Below are positions 26,327 through 34,593 of a DNA stretch of 64,000 nt, one piece after another. Position 1 is the first letter of the stretch; each line of letters starts with the position of its first letter. The notes beneath the pieces were generated by a model. The model saw only the letters and a program-made list of their open reading frames with translations. It was not told the DNA's origin and did not search any database. The stretch is from an uncultured bacterium (GTDB lineage: Bacteria; Bacillota; Clostridia; Oscillospirales; Ruminococcaceae): positions 62,001-126,000 of the forward strand of contig CAJMSD010000007.1 in assembly GCA_905215965.1 (NCBI GenBank). Reading direction: 5' to 3'. Made by a program: the position numbers and the translations under genes.

Positions 26327-27262
26327 TTAATCCATATATTTGCTTAGCAGCTTGCTTATCAGTTTATTTGCCGCGTACATGGCAACGAAAAGAACCATAC
26401 AGATCGCCGACGCATACCCCATTTCGTAACGTACCCAGCCGTAGTCGTAGGCGTGCGTCATGATCGTATGAGCTTTATAGTCCGTACTCGGAAAACCGAC
26501 AAGGTTCTGCGCAACAGTTCCTGCCGTAAACGAGCTTACGATCTGCATAACGGCAGCGAACATAAGCTGAGGTCCCATCGACGGAATAGTAATGTAGATA
26601 AGCTCCTGCCATCTTGTTTTAATGCCCTCGATAGCTCCTGCCTCGTACTGTGAGCGGTCGATATTCTGGAAGCCCGCACGAAGAGCAAGGAAGCCTGCGC
26701 CAAGGCTTATCCAGAGCTGAACCACAATGGTAACTCCAAGAACATAAGAGGAATCGGTAAGCCATTGTATAGGCGAATTGATAAGTCCCAGATTCATCAG
26801 AAACGAATTTATATATCCGTAGGTATCGCCGCTGAAGATAAGCTGCCATACGGTATAAACGTTAGCCATTGACGGAGCATAGAAAATAAGCGTAAAGATC
26901 GTTTTGAGCTTAGGATGAAGCTCGTTTATAAGCCATGCCAGCACAAAGCAGAGCACATAGCTGACCGGACCTGTAAAGAGCGCAAACACAATAGTAACTC
27001 TTATCGACTGAATAAATATCTTATCCGAAAGAAAGAGCGTAGTGTAGTTAGAAAGACCGATAAATTTCGGAGCCTGCGCCATATTGAAGTCGGTAAATCC
27101 CATAGGAAGGGACATAACGACCGGTATAACCGTAAATATCAGGAAAAAGATCATAAACGGAGCGATCATTGCATAGCAAGCCTTATTCTGTCTGACAGAA
27201 AGCCACATAAGCCTGCGCTCCTCCTGTTTGGTTCTTTTTCCGATACTGTCCTTATCCAACAA
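26327..27262 (-). CDS. Sugar ABC transporter permease (MalF-like)
   Basis: A 311-residue permease with a charged N-terminus (GKRTKQEERR) and six helices; the EAA loop is RSQYEAGAIEGIKTRWQELIYITIP. It lies 17 nt after the large binding protein and forms the first of two permease pairs in this operon. Confidence 0.93.
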   Translation of the reverse strand: MLDKDSIGKRTKQEERRLMWLSVRQNKACYAMIAPFMIFFLIFTVIPVVMSLPMGFTDFNMAQAPKFIGLSNYTTLFLSDKIFIQSIRVTIVFALFTGPVSYVLCFVLAWLINELHPKLKTIFTLIFYAPSMANVYTVWQLIFSGDTYGYINSFLMNLGLINSPIQWLTDSSYVLGVTIVVQLWISLGAGFLALRAGFQNIDRSQYEAGAIEGIKTRWQELIYITIPSMGPQLMFAAVMQIVSSFTAGTVAQNLVGFPSTDYKAHTIMTHAYDYGWVRYEMGYASAICMVLFVAMYAANKLISKLLSKYMD

Positions 27263-27279
27263 AAGAACTCCTCCTTTCC

Positions 27280-30267
27280 TTAATTTTCATCGTCGTCATC
27301 ATCGTTAAGACCGAGATTTTCACGTTTTCTTTCGATCTCATCGTTGATGTCTCTGTTATACCACATAAGAGTATCGCGCGGATTTTCATTTTCGTTTACG
27401 ACCTCTCTGAATGCGTTCATGATATTACGCGTTACAGCGTACGAAGACGGTATTACCGGGATCTCAACAAGCTCGTCGCGCTGGTCGATAAGTCTTTCAA
27501 GCTCGCTGTTCGACCATGAAAGCTGAGAAAGAGCTTCAACGTTGGCGGTATCGAATCTGCCCATTGTTCCGAGAATGCCCTCTATCTGAGTAGCGTATTC
27601 GACCTGCGTATCGGTTTCGGTGAACCACTTGATGAATTTCCATGCGTTCTCCTTATTCTTTACCTTTTTAAAGATAACTGCGCCCGAACCGTTGGAATTC
27701 GCAGCATGAGATATCGTTCCGTCCTCGCGGACTGTTCCGGGAACCTGACAGAAATCCCACAAGCCCTTGATCTCGGGAGAAGCAACGGTAAGCTGATTAT
27801 AAAAAGTATAATTTGCAATTACGATAGGATACTCGCCCGTCCTGAATCGGCTGAAAGCGTCGTAAGTCTGAACGAAGCTGTAGTCCGTATAGAAATCGGT
27901 CCACATTTCGAATGCGTTTACAGCCTCTATGGAATCAAAGTTTGAAGCTGTCTGATTTTCGTTGTAATAATTAACGCCCTGCTGAAGCAGCAGCATTGCG
28001 AAGGTATGTCCGGCTTCGGTTGCGGGAGAAATATTTGCCGGAGGAAGAATAAGACCTACGTTCATATAATTTCTCTGGAGAGCCGGAAGCATATCGATAA
28101 GCTCGTTCCAAGTTTCCGGCGGCGAAGTAAATCCAAGCTCCGTAAGAACGTCGGTACGGTAGAACATCATCGGGAAGGTCTGGCTGATAGGAAGCGCGTA
28201 GGTTCCTCCGTCATAGCTGTACGGAACCATTGCATTTTCCTGAAAACGTGTTGTGACATCGTCAAAGCCTTCCATTTCGGAAAGATCGACAAGCAGATCA
28301 CGGGCTGCAAGGTTTACCGGGAACTCTCCTCCAAGGAACAAAGCAACGTCAGGGCCTTTTCCTGCAAGAGTCGCTTCGACAACGCCTCCGACAACGAGAT
28401 TTACCGAAACGGGAATATTGTATTCCGGCATAAATTCGTTTTCGACCATTTCCTTAACGACCTGAGCCTGATCTCGTCCAAGGCTTACCCATACGTCTAT
28501 AACGTCCTCGCCTGTAACGTCCGAAAGAGTCGTATAATCCTCAAAGAAAGAGCCGCAGAATGATTTCCAGCTGAACTCGACGGATTTGAAGAAATTGGAT
28601 TCGGTATCCGTAAAGCTCTTATCGGCGGAAGCGAATTCAATATAATCGACCTCAAGAGGCTGATCTCTGTAATCGCGCATCCAAGAAGAAATAGCCGTTA
28701 TGTTATCCTTTATCTGTGAAAGGTATGCGGGAATTTTAAGTGGCTTCTTTACACACTTGTCCAGAATGACCGTCATACGCTCAAGGGCGGCGGCTTCCGA
28801 ACCTGCCGTTCCCGAAAGAGACTCTATACCGCTCTGAATATCCTTTAGCTGCTGAGAGAGAGAAGCAAAGGAATCGACAAGATCCGGTATCTTTTCGTGA
28901 ACATAATAATCCGTATACTGGTCGGGAGACGGACCTGTTATCATAAGAACCTTGCGGTAATACGTATTAAGATCGGAGACCACTGCGTCAAGCTTTCTGA
29001 GAGAATCTCCTATTTCTCCCGGAACAGCTTCCATTGTAAATTCATGGTCGCGGTCAGCGGTAAGGTAAACGTACACGTAATCGCCGTTATCCGTTTTGGG
29101 AGAAACCACATTCCAATCGGTATCGTAGAAGAAACGAAGCTGATCAAGCTCGCTGCAAACCGTCTGTCCGTCTATATACATACGTCTGTTGGAATAAAAG
29201 CCACGCATCTTATTCTGGCGCGATCTGATACCTATTTTGTACCAGCCGTCGGATTTGATATCCTCAGCCTTTATCACCCATGTGACCGATTGGAGAGCCT
29301 TCTGCCAGTTGCCGCTTCCGAGGGTATTGTATACGACCTTTGTCGGATCTGACGGAGAAACAAGATATGTGGTATTGTCATAAGTTGGATAAAGAGTTGA
29401 ATCCGATTTATAAACCGCGTCCTCTCCTTCTATTCTGAACATATTGGAGGGAGTATTTTCAACAGTCACCGACGCGTCAGCCGATTTCACATATTCGTCG
29501 TAGGTCGGCAGTGTGTCGGGATTATAGAATTTAAAGCTTTCTATAGCAAGGTTGGCCTTTTCTGAGGTAAACGAAATCTCATGCCTGCCCTCTTCAAGGT
29601 AGAAAAACAAAGGCTCGTTGAAAAGTCCGTCGACATCGCCGAAATCGGAGCTGCACCAACGGCCGCTCTGGATCTGGGACGGGCGCACCTGATTTCCTCT
29701 TGAGTCGGTATAGATATCTCTTTCGTTTACCCACACCTTACCGAGAGTGATTCGCGAAGCCGTATCGTAAGGCGTTTCGCCGTCTATTTTCATTGAAAGC
29801 TCGATATCGGTATTATTCGACGCTATCGGGAAATATGAGATATTAACGCAGTAGATGCCCGTTTCCTCGACGTCGATATCATAAGCAAGCTCGCCGTCGG
29901 CGCTTTCCCAGATAAGCACATTATCTCTCACATCATTGTCCGTACCGTAGCTTCCCTTGGAAAATTTTCCGTTTTCAGCCGATTTATAATCAACTCCGGC
30001 AACCGTTATTTCGGCGTCGGGACGGTTTTCACCTGAATAAAGATCGTAATAATCACTGAATGTCAGCTGTTCAACGTCAACACCGTCGATAGCATAGTAG
30101 TCCTCAGTCATTTCCGCAAGCAATTCCTCAGAAGATGCAAACGCAAGCAGGTCTTCTTCGTCATCGCCGGCAGCAAAGGTCTGAAGCATACCAAAAGAGC
30201 TTCCGTATGCGAATACACATGATAAAGCTCCGACAGTCAATTTTCGGGTAAAAAGTTTTTTGTTCAC
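27280..30267 (-). CDS. Very large extracellular solute-binding protein (family 1) with carbohydrate-binding-like N-terminal modules
   Basis: About 995 residues from the GTG at 30267, which follows AAAGGTGGAG and starts the signal peptide VNKKLFTRKLTVGALS. Two jelly-roll-like beta regions occupy roughly residues 60-440 (for example FYLEEGRHEISFTS), a helical linker about 440-530, and a family-1 solute-binding domain about 590-980 (VALFLGGEFPVNLAARDLLVDLSEM, FRTGEYPIVIANYTFYNQL). It is more than twice the usual binding-protein length. No lipobox was seen after the signal peptide, so how it is held at the surface is unclear. It is the first gene of the operon. Confidence 0.87.
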   Translation of the reverse strand: MNKKLFTRKLTVGALSCVFAYGSSFGMLQTFAAGDDEEDLLAFASSEELLAEMTEDYYAIDGVDVEQLTFSDYYDLYSGENRPDAEITVAGVDYKSAENGKFSKGSYGTDNDVRDNVLIWESADGELAYDIDVEETGIYCVNISYFPIASNNTDIELSMKIDGETPYDTASRITLGKVWVNERDIYTDSRGNQVRPSQIQSGRWCSSDFGDVDGLFNEPLFFYLEEGRHEISFTSEKANLAIESFKFYNPDTLPTYDEYVKSADASVTVENTPSNMFRIEGEDAVYKSDSTLYPTYDNTTYLVSPSDPTKVVYNTLGSGNWQKALQSVTWVIKAEDIKSDGWYKIGIRSRQNKMRGFYSNRRMYIDGQTVCSELDQLRFFYDTDWNVVSPKTDNGDYVYVYLTADRDHEFTMEAVPGEIGDSLRKLDAVVSDLNTYYRKVLMITGPSPDQYTDYYVHEKIPDLVDSFASLSQQLKDIQSGIESLSGTAGSEAAALERMTVILDKCVKKPLKIPAYLSQIKDNITAISSWMRDYRDQPLEVDYIEFASADKSFTDTESNFFKSVEFSWKSFCGSFFEDYTTLSDVTGEDVIDVWVSLGRDQAQVVKEMVENEFMPEYNIPVSVNLVVGGVVEATLAGKGPDVALFLGGEFPVNLAARDLLVDLSEMEGFDDVTTRFQENAMVPYSYDGGTYALPISQTFPMMFYRTDVLTELGFTSPPETWNELIDMLPALQRNYMNVGLILPPANISPATEAGHTFAMLLLQQGVNYYNENQTASNFDSIEAVNAFEMWTDFYTDYSFVQTYDAFSRFRTGEYPIVIANYTFYNQLTVASPEIKGLWDFCQVPGTVREDGTISHAANSNGSGAVIFKKVKNKENAWKFIKWFTETDTQVEYATQIEGILGTMGRFDTANVEALSQLSWSNSELERLIDQRDELVEIPVIPSSYAVTRNIMNAFREVVNENENPRDTLMWYNRDINDEIERKRENLGLNDDDDDEN

Positions 30268-30728
30268 TGATTCTCCACCTTTCGCACACATATACATTAT
30301 AATATAAAAGAGCGCTTCAATGATCAAAGCTGAATTTCAGATACGCTCTAATGATCAACAAACGATAGGACAAACAGTCAGGCAGCCTGTTCCGGCAAGG
30401 CAAAACGCATAGTATCCCCTTGTAAACGGCTCGTAATTATTGCAGCATGAACAAAGCTGTACGCACAGATCTGATTCAAAGCTTAAAGGAGAGGGTAAAG
30501 CTTATGCAAAAAGATCACAGCCTTTATTATTGCTGTCAAGCAAAATTAAAATATTTTCATCTTTTAATTTGTTCAGGAACAGATATCCTATGAAACAACA
30601 CCGCACATTATAATTATACGGTAAAGATTAAGCGCTGAAAAAAGCGATATTCCGTACACATAAAAGAACTCGGCTGCCTACGCCTGAAGTCCTCGGCAGA
30701 ATTTTTGCCGAAAGTGCCCAAATCTTAC
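30268..30728 (-). promoter_or_regulatory. Long untranslated leader of the sugar operon with a paired repeat
   Basis: About 460 nt lie between the predicted transcription start and the first gene. I see no known riboswitch. Two near-identical 15-mers, TTGATCATTGAAGCG (30313-30327) and TTGATCATTAGAGCG (30344-30358), stand in the same orientation on the minus strand at a 31-nt period. The interval also contains the palindrome CTGAAATTCAG. GAGCG/CGCTC arms around it could form a weak hairpin followed by TTTTAT. Confidence 0.5.
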
Positions 30729-30734
30729 TAAACA

Positions 30735-30763
30735 AGTATAACAAATATATTCTAAAATGTCAA
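30735..30763 (-). promoter_or_regulatory. Promoter of the large sugar-uptake operon
   Basis: Minus-strand -35 TTGACA (30758-30763), exactly 17 bp, -10 TATACT (30735-30740). A second TTGACA about 50 bp further upstream (near 30813) with a weaker -10 may be an alternative promoter. Confidence 0.82.
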
Positions 30764-30910
30764 GAGAATACTGCCTTGGACAAATAATATAATTTATTTA
30801 CGCAAAATATTGTCAAAAAATATTATTTTTACTGTCCCCCAAAACATTCTTTCAGCTCGGCTAAGTTTGTGAAACGCTTATGACAGATAAGTGAAATATA
30901 ACGGTATATA

Positions 30911-30939
30911 TTGACATTGTTTTGCTTTTGTGGTATCAT
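30911..30939 (+). promoter_or_regulatory. Promoter of the NatA/NatB-like exporter genes
   Basis: -35 TTGACA (30911-30916), 17-bp spacer, -10 TATCAT (30934-30939). It gives a leader of about 125 nt before the TTG start. It is divergent from the sugar operon promoter. Confidence 0.85.
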
Positions 30940-31070
30940 GTTTACGGAAATCAGCGGAGTTTTCTGCCGTTTTCTCTGCTTCGCCCATAAGAGGAGCAGT
31001 AATTAAGAATTGTATTGCAGGATTAGATATTCGGGGAGCAATACAAGACTATCGAAAGGGGAAATCTTAA

Positions 31071-31811
31071 TTGGAAAAAATTCTCGAAGTCAGAGAGCTG
31101 TCAAAGCAGTATTCAAAGGTGCTTGCCGCCAACAAGGTCAGCTTTGATATCGCGCCCGGCGAGATCTTTGCGCTTATCGGTCCGAACGGTGCGGGAAAAA
31201 CTACAACTATCCGCATGATATCGACCTTGCTTACGCCTACGGACGGCGACGCTCTTGTCGCAGGAAACAGCATCGTAAAATCACCGGATAAGGTCAGGGA
31301 ATGCATAACCTATCTTCCAGACGAAGCAGGCGCATACAAAAATATGACCGGCATAGGCTATCTGAAATTTATGGCGGGACTTTTCACCACAAACACGGTA
31401 GTACTCAAGCAGTATGTCGATCGCGCAAAGGAAATATGCGGACTCGGCGAACGTCTTAATGACAAAATCGGCTCATACAGCCGCGGTATGATAAGAAAGC
31501 TTCTTCTTGCAAGAGCAGTCATGACAAGGCCAAAGCTTGCCATTCTTGACGAACCTACCAGCGGTCTCGACGTACTGAATGCTATCGAGATCCGCAAAAC
31601 CATAAAAAAACTTGCCCGTGAGGAAGGAATGTCCTTCCTGCTTTCATCTCACAATATGCTTGAGATCGAATTCGTTTCCGACCGTGTGGGCATCATAGCC
31701 AAAGGGCATCTTTTGGTAACGGGCGGCGCCGAAGAGCTTAAAGAACGCTACGGCGCTTCTAATCTTGAGGAAGTTTTTGAAAGGGTGGTGCTTGAAAATG
31801 AAATTCTTTAA
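31071..31811 (+). CDS. ABC transporter ATP-binding protein (NatA-like)
   Basis: A 246-residue ATPase of the ABC-2 exporter type: Walker A GPNGAGKTT (about residues 36-44), signature SYSRGMIRK (divergent from LSGGQ, near 137) and Walker B LAILDEPTSGLD (near 156). The start is TTG at 31071 after GAAAGGGG. It overlaps the permease gene by 14 nt. The best match in kind is the Na+-extruding NatA of Bacillus, but the substrate cannot be read from the sequence. Confidence 0.9.
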   Translation: MEKILEVRELSKQYSKVLAANKVSFDIAPGEIFALIGPNGAGKTTTIRMISTLLTPTDGDALVAGNSIVKSPDKVRECITYLPDEAGAYKNMTGIGYLKFMAGLFTTNTVVLKQYVDRAKEICGLGERLNDKIGSYSRGMIRKLLLARAVMTRPKLAILDEPTSGLDVLNAIEIRKTIKKLAREEGMSFLLSSHNMLEIEFVSDRVGIIAKGHLLVTGGAEELKERYGASNLEEVFERVVLENEIL

Positions 31812-33135
31812 TCTGCTCAAAAAAGAACTTTCCGAGCTTATCAATAAACAAATGATAATAAGTCTCGCGGCAATTATGCTTATATTCATGGTTATAGGAA
31901 ATATAATGGAAACCACCATAAGCGACGCTATGAACGAAAATTATACCGTCAATCTCTGCGACGAAGACGAAACCGAATTTACAGGCGAGCTTATAGATAT
32001 GCTTGAAAGCAGCGGCGCAAAGGTAAATCTTTTCACCGAACGCGGCGATGCGGATTACGCGGAAACTCTCGAAAAATTCAAAGTCTCGGGACTTATCATC
32101 ATTCCCGAGGGATTTTCCGAAACTCTGCTCGGCAGCGGCGAAAAAGCGGAGCTGATAAGCATATCGCGCATGACCTCTGCTGCTGCTATGTCAAATCTCA
32201 GCAGCAATAACGACGGCGCTGTAAGCATGATCGAGAAATGCATTACGAATATTCTTGCCGCCAATGCCGGAATTTCATCGGAGGATCTTGCTCTCATCGA
32301 TTCGCCTTTCACGATATCGGGTCAGACTGTTATTGACGATCACTCGGCTTCTGTAGATATAGACTCCGTTCTGAATAAGATCATGATGCAGAATATGCTC
32401 CTTCCTATTGTGGTGTTCGTCCTCATTATGATGACGTCTCAGACTCTTATAAGCGCGATCGCAAACGAAAAAATAGACAAGACCCTTGAAACTCTTCTGT
32501 CTGCTCCGGTATCCAGAACGTCTGTAATCGGCGCTAAGATGCTTTCGGCAGCTCTTGTCGCTCTCATTAACGCCGTTATATATATGTTCGGATTTTCATA
32601 CTTCATAACAGGAGCTACAAATTCGGCAGCGGAGGAATTTGCAGGCTCTGCCGTAACCGAAGTCATATCTGTCGAGTCAGCAATGGCTCAGCTCGGACTC
32701 TCGCTTTCAATTGGCGATTATATACTCATAGGAATCCAGCTCTTCTTTACTATTATGATATGTCTCTCTGTTTCGCTTATCCTCGGAGCAATGGTAAGCG
32801 ATACCAAATCAACACAATTTGTCATAATGCCTATAATGATGCTTGCAATGGTTCCGTATATCATATCGATGCTTGCCGACATAAACTCAATGCCTATGGC
32901 TCTCAGATGTGTTATCTACGCAATACCGTTTACCCACACCTTCTCGGCAATGTCAAACCTTATGTTCGGAAACAATGCCGTTTTCTTCGGCGGACTGATA
33001 TATCAGATAATATTTTTCATAATTTGCATGATCTTCGCTCTGCGTTTGTTCAAATCCGATAAGATTTTTACAATTTCTCTTAATTTCGGTCAGAAGTCAA
33101 AATTCAAGAAAAATAATACGTCAAATTCCGACTGA
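31798..33135 (+). CDS. ABC-2 type exporter permease (NatB-like)
   Basis: A 445-residue permease with one N-terminal helix, a large external domain of about 150 residues (CDEDETEFTGELIDM...), then five or six C-terminal helices. The motif EKIDKTLETLLSAPVSRTSVIGAKM is the ABC-2/NatB family hallmark. The start is the ATG at 31798 inside the NatA stop region. Confidence 0.9.
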   Translation: MKFFNLLKKELSELINKQMIISLAAIMLIFMVIGNIMETTISDAMNENYTVNLCDEDETEFTGELIDMLESSGAKVNLFTERGDADYAETLEKFKVSGLIIIPEGFSETLLGSGEKAELISISRMTSAAAMSNLSSNNDGAVSMIEKCITNILAANAGISSEDLALIDSPFTISGQTVIDDHSASVDIDSVLNKIMMQNMLLPIVVFVLIMMTSQTLISAIANEKIDKTLETLLSAPVSRTSVIGAKMLSAALVALINAVIYMFGFSYFITGATNSAAEEFAGSAVTEVISVESAMAQLGLSLSIGDYILIGIQLFFTIMICLSVSLILGAMVSDTKSTQFVIMPIMMLAMVPYIISMLADINSMPMALRCVIYAIPFTHTFSAMSNLMFGNNAVFFGGLIYQIIFFIICMIFALRLFKSDKIFTISLNFGQKSKFKKNNTSNSD

Positions 33136-33169
33136 TTGAAAAAAATACAGAAGTTATCGTAGTATTTAC

Positions 33170-33352
33170 GCAGCCTGCTGGGGCAAACCTTTCTGAGGAA
33201 AGGTTTGCCCCAGACCCATTTTTAAAGACTTTTAACTTGGACAGCATATTGGTTGTACGCTGCCCGCCTCCCTTAGGGGAGGCGATAAAAAAATACCTTT
33301 TACGGTAGCTTTAGTCAGTTGGAGGAGCGCGCCGCCGCTCGCTAAGCGGCTG
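33170..33352. repeat. Intergenic block of strong palindromes
   Basis: The gap between NatB and the DUF4190 gene holds a perfect 14-bp stem GGGGCAAACCTTTC/GAAAGGTTTGCCCC with a TGAG loop (33180-33211), a GCCTCCC/GGGGAGGC hairpin followed by an A-run (near 33269-33291) and a GCCGCTC/GAGCGGC-like element (33332-33350). The first can act as the NatB terminator, with a T-run about 7 nt later. The cluster looks like a dispersed palindromic repeat, which would need a genome search. Confidence 0.5.
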
Positions 33353-33381
33353 TTGACATTCTTTCGGTTTTATGATATTAT
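33353..33381 (+). promoter_or_regulatory. Promoter of the DUF4190 gene
   Basis: -35 TTGACA (33353-33358), 17 bp, -10 TATTAT (33376-33381), just 33 nt before the ATG. Confidence 0.82.
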
Positions 33382-33414
33382 GTAGATATCAATAAAATAA
33401 ACGGAGGAACTTTT

Positions 33415-34041
33415 ATGGATCCATTTAATAACGATGAAAACAGATACCTTGAGCCTCAGCCTTTTAACAATAATACTGATCCCGACAGCAATACACCTGC
33501 GCCGAATGATCCGTCGCCCGAAAACAGCAGCAATAATTATAACAACACTCCCGCGCCGAACAATGCGTCACCTGAAAACGGCAATAATTATAACAATACC
33601 GGCAACGTATATAATCAGGCTCCGATAAACACAGGCTATAACAACGGTTATAATTCCGCACCGAACAACAGCAACGTCTACAGCAATTATAATCCGTATA
33701 ACCAGAATCCGTACAACCAAATGCCTCCTTACGGCGGAAATAATGCTCCGCAGGGCGGCATCGGCAAATCCATTACTTCAATGATATTTGGTATCGTCGC
33801 AACGCTTTTCGGATGCTGCGTATATTACATAAGTCTGCCTTTAAGTATTGCGGCAATCGTACTCGGCGCAATTTCCATAGGACAAAACAGCAAGGGTAAA
33901 GGTATGGCTGTAGCAGGTCTTGTCCTCGGCATTGTCGGCTTCGTGTTCGGAGTTTTCGGACTTATGGGATTTACGGACGCTTTCTGGGAAGGCTTTAACG
34001 AGGGTCTTCAGGAATCTGCCGTTCTTCTGCTGCTTAGGTAA
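33415..34041 (+). CDS. DUF4190 membrane protein with Asn/Pro-rich N-terminus
   Basis: A 208-residue protein. The first 115 residues are low complexity, rich in Asn, Pro and Tyr with repeats of the type NNYNNTPAPNNASPENG. Two hydrophobic segments follow, separated by GAISIGQNSKGKGMAVAG, the DUF4190 signature. The disordered part is probably cytoplasmic. The following DUF2752 gene overlaps by one base, so the two are likely made together. Confidence 0.85.
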   Translation: MDPFNNDENRYLEPQPFNNNTDPDSNTPAPNDPSPENSSNNYNNTPAPNNASPENGNNYNNTGNVYNQAPINTGYNNGYNSAPNNSNVYSNYNPYNQNPYNQMPPYGGNNAPQGGIGKSITSMIFGIVATLFGCCVYYISLPLSIAAIVLGAISIGQNSKGKGMAVAGLVLGIVGFVFGVFGLMGFTDAFWEGFNEGLQESAVLLLLR

Positions 34042-34460
34042 TGAAAAATCCTAAAAGGCTGTATAAGTTTCTGGCATTCCTTTTTCCGGCTGTCTTATGC
34101 GCCGCATTTTTACTGAAGGATCAGCTGCTTGCTCTTACAAATTATTTTCCGAAATGCGCGTTCCACGTTGCAACGGGTTATTTGTGTCCCGGATGCGGAA
34201 ACACCCGAAGCGTCATTTATCTTCTTCAAGGCGATATTCTTTCAGCTCTGCGGTGCAATATATCCGTTCCGCTGCTCCTGCTTCTGTTGACGGCTCTTTA
34301 TATTGAGATGCTGTTTTCTCTTGCCGGAAAAACGGTAAAGCTGCTTCCCAGAAAAATGTCCTTCTGGATGTGCGTACTTGCAGCGTTTTTGATATACTGC
34401 GTGCTCAGGAACTTCATAGGCTTCCTTTCGCCTATAAAAGGTTCTCCTTTAGCTTTATAA
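34041..34460 (+). CDS. DUF2752 membrane protein
   Basis: A 139-residue protein with three or four hydrophobic segments and the defining motif CPGCGNTRSVIYLLQGD. The family has no known function; the two cysteines suggest metal or redox chemistry at the membrane. Translation is coupled to the DUF4190 gene through TAATG. Confidence 0.9.
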   Translation: MKNPKRLYKFLAFLFPAVLCAAFLLKDQLLALTNYFPKCAFHVATGYLCPGCGNTRSVIYLLQGDILSALRCNISVPLLLLLLTALYIEMLFSLAGKTVKLLPRKMSFWMCVLAAFLIYCVLRNFIGFLSPIKGSPLAL

Positions 34461-34466
34461 ATGTTG

Positions 34467-34496
34467 AAAACGTCCGTACTCAGTGCGGACGTTTTT
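34467..34496 (+). terminator. Intrinsic terminator after the DUF2752 gene
   Basis: Stem AACGTCCG/CGGACGTT with the inner ACT/AGT also complementary, followed by TTTTT. Confidence 0.88.
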
Positions 34497-34523
34497 GGTA
34501 TATAGGAATATTTCCGGCAAAAG

Positions 34524-34552
34524 TTGACATTTATATCTATTTGTGATATCAT
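34524..34552 (+). promoter_or_regulatory. Promoter of the DUF6311-like gene
   Basis: -35 TTGACA (34524-34529), 17 bp, -10 TATCAT (34547-34552). Confidence 0.82.
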
Positions 34553-34593
34553 AATGAATGATTTATACAAATTTTTACAGAGGAGAAATAAAA

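Noticed and set aside
30268..30728. Known riboswitch in the sugar operon leader
   Set aside because: No conserved core of the common classes (SAM, glycine, cyclic di-GMP, glmS, purine) could be matched by eye.
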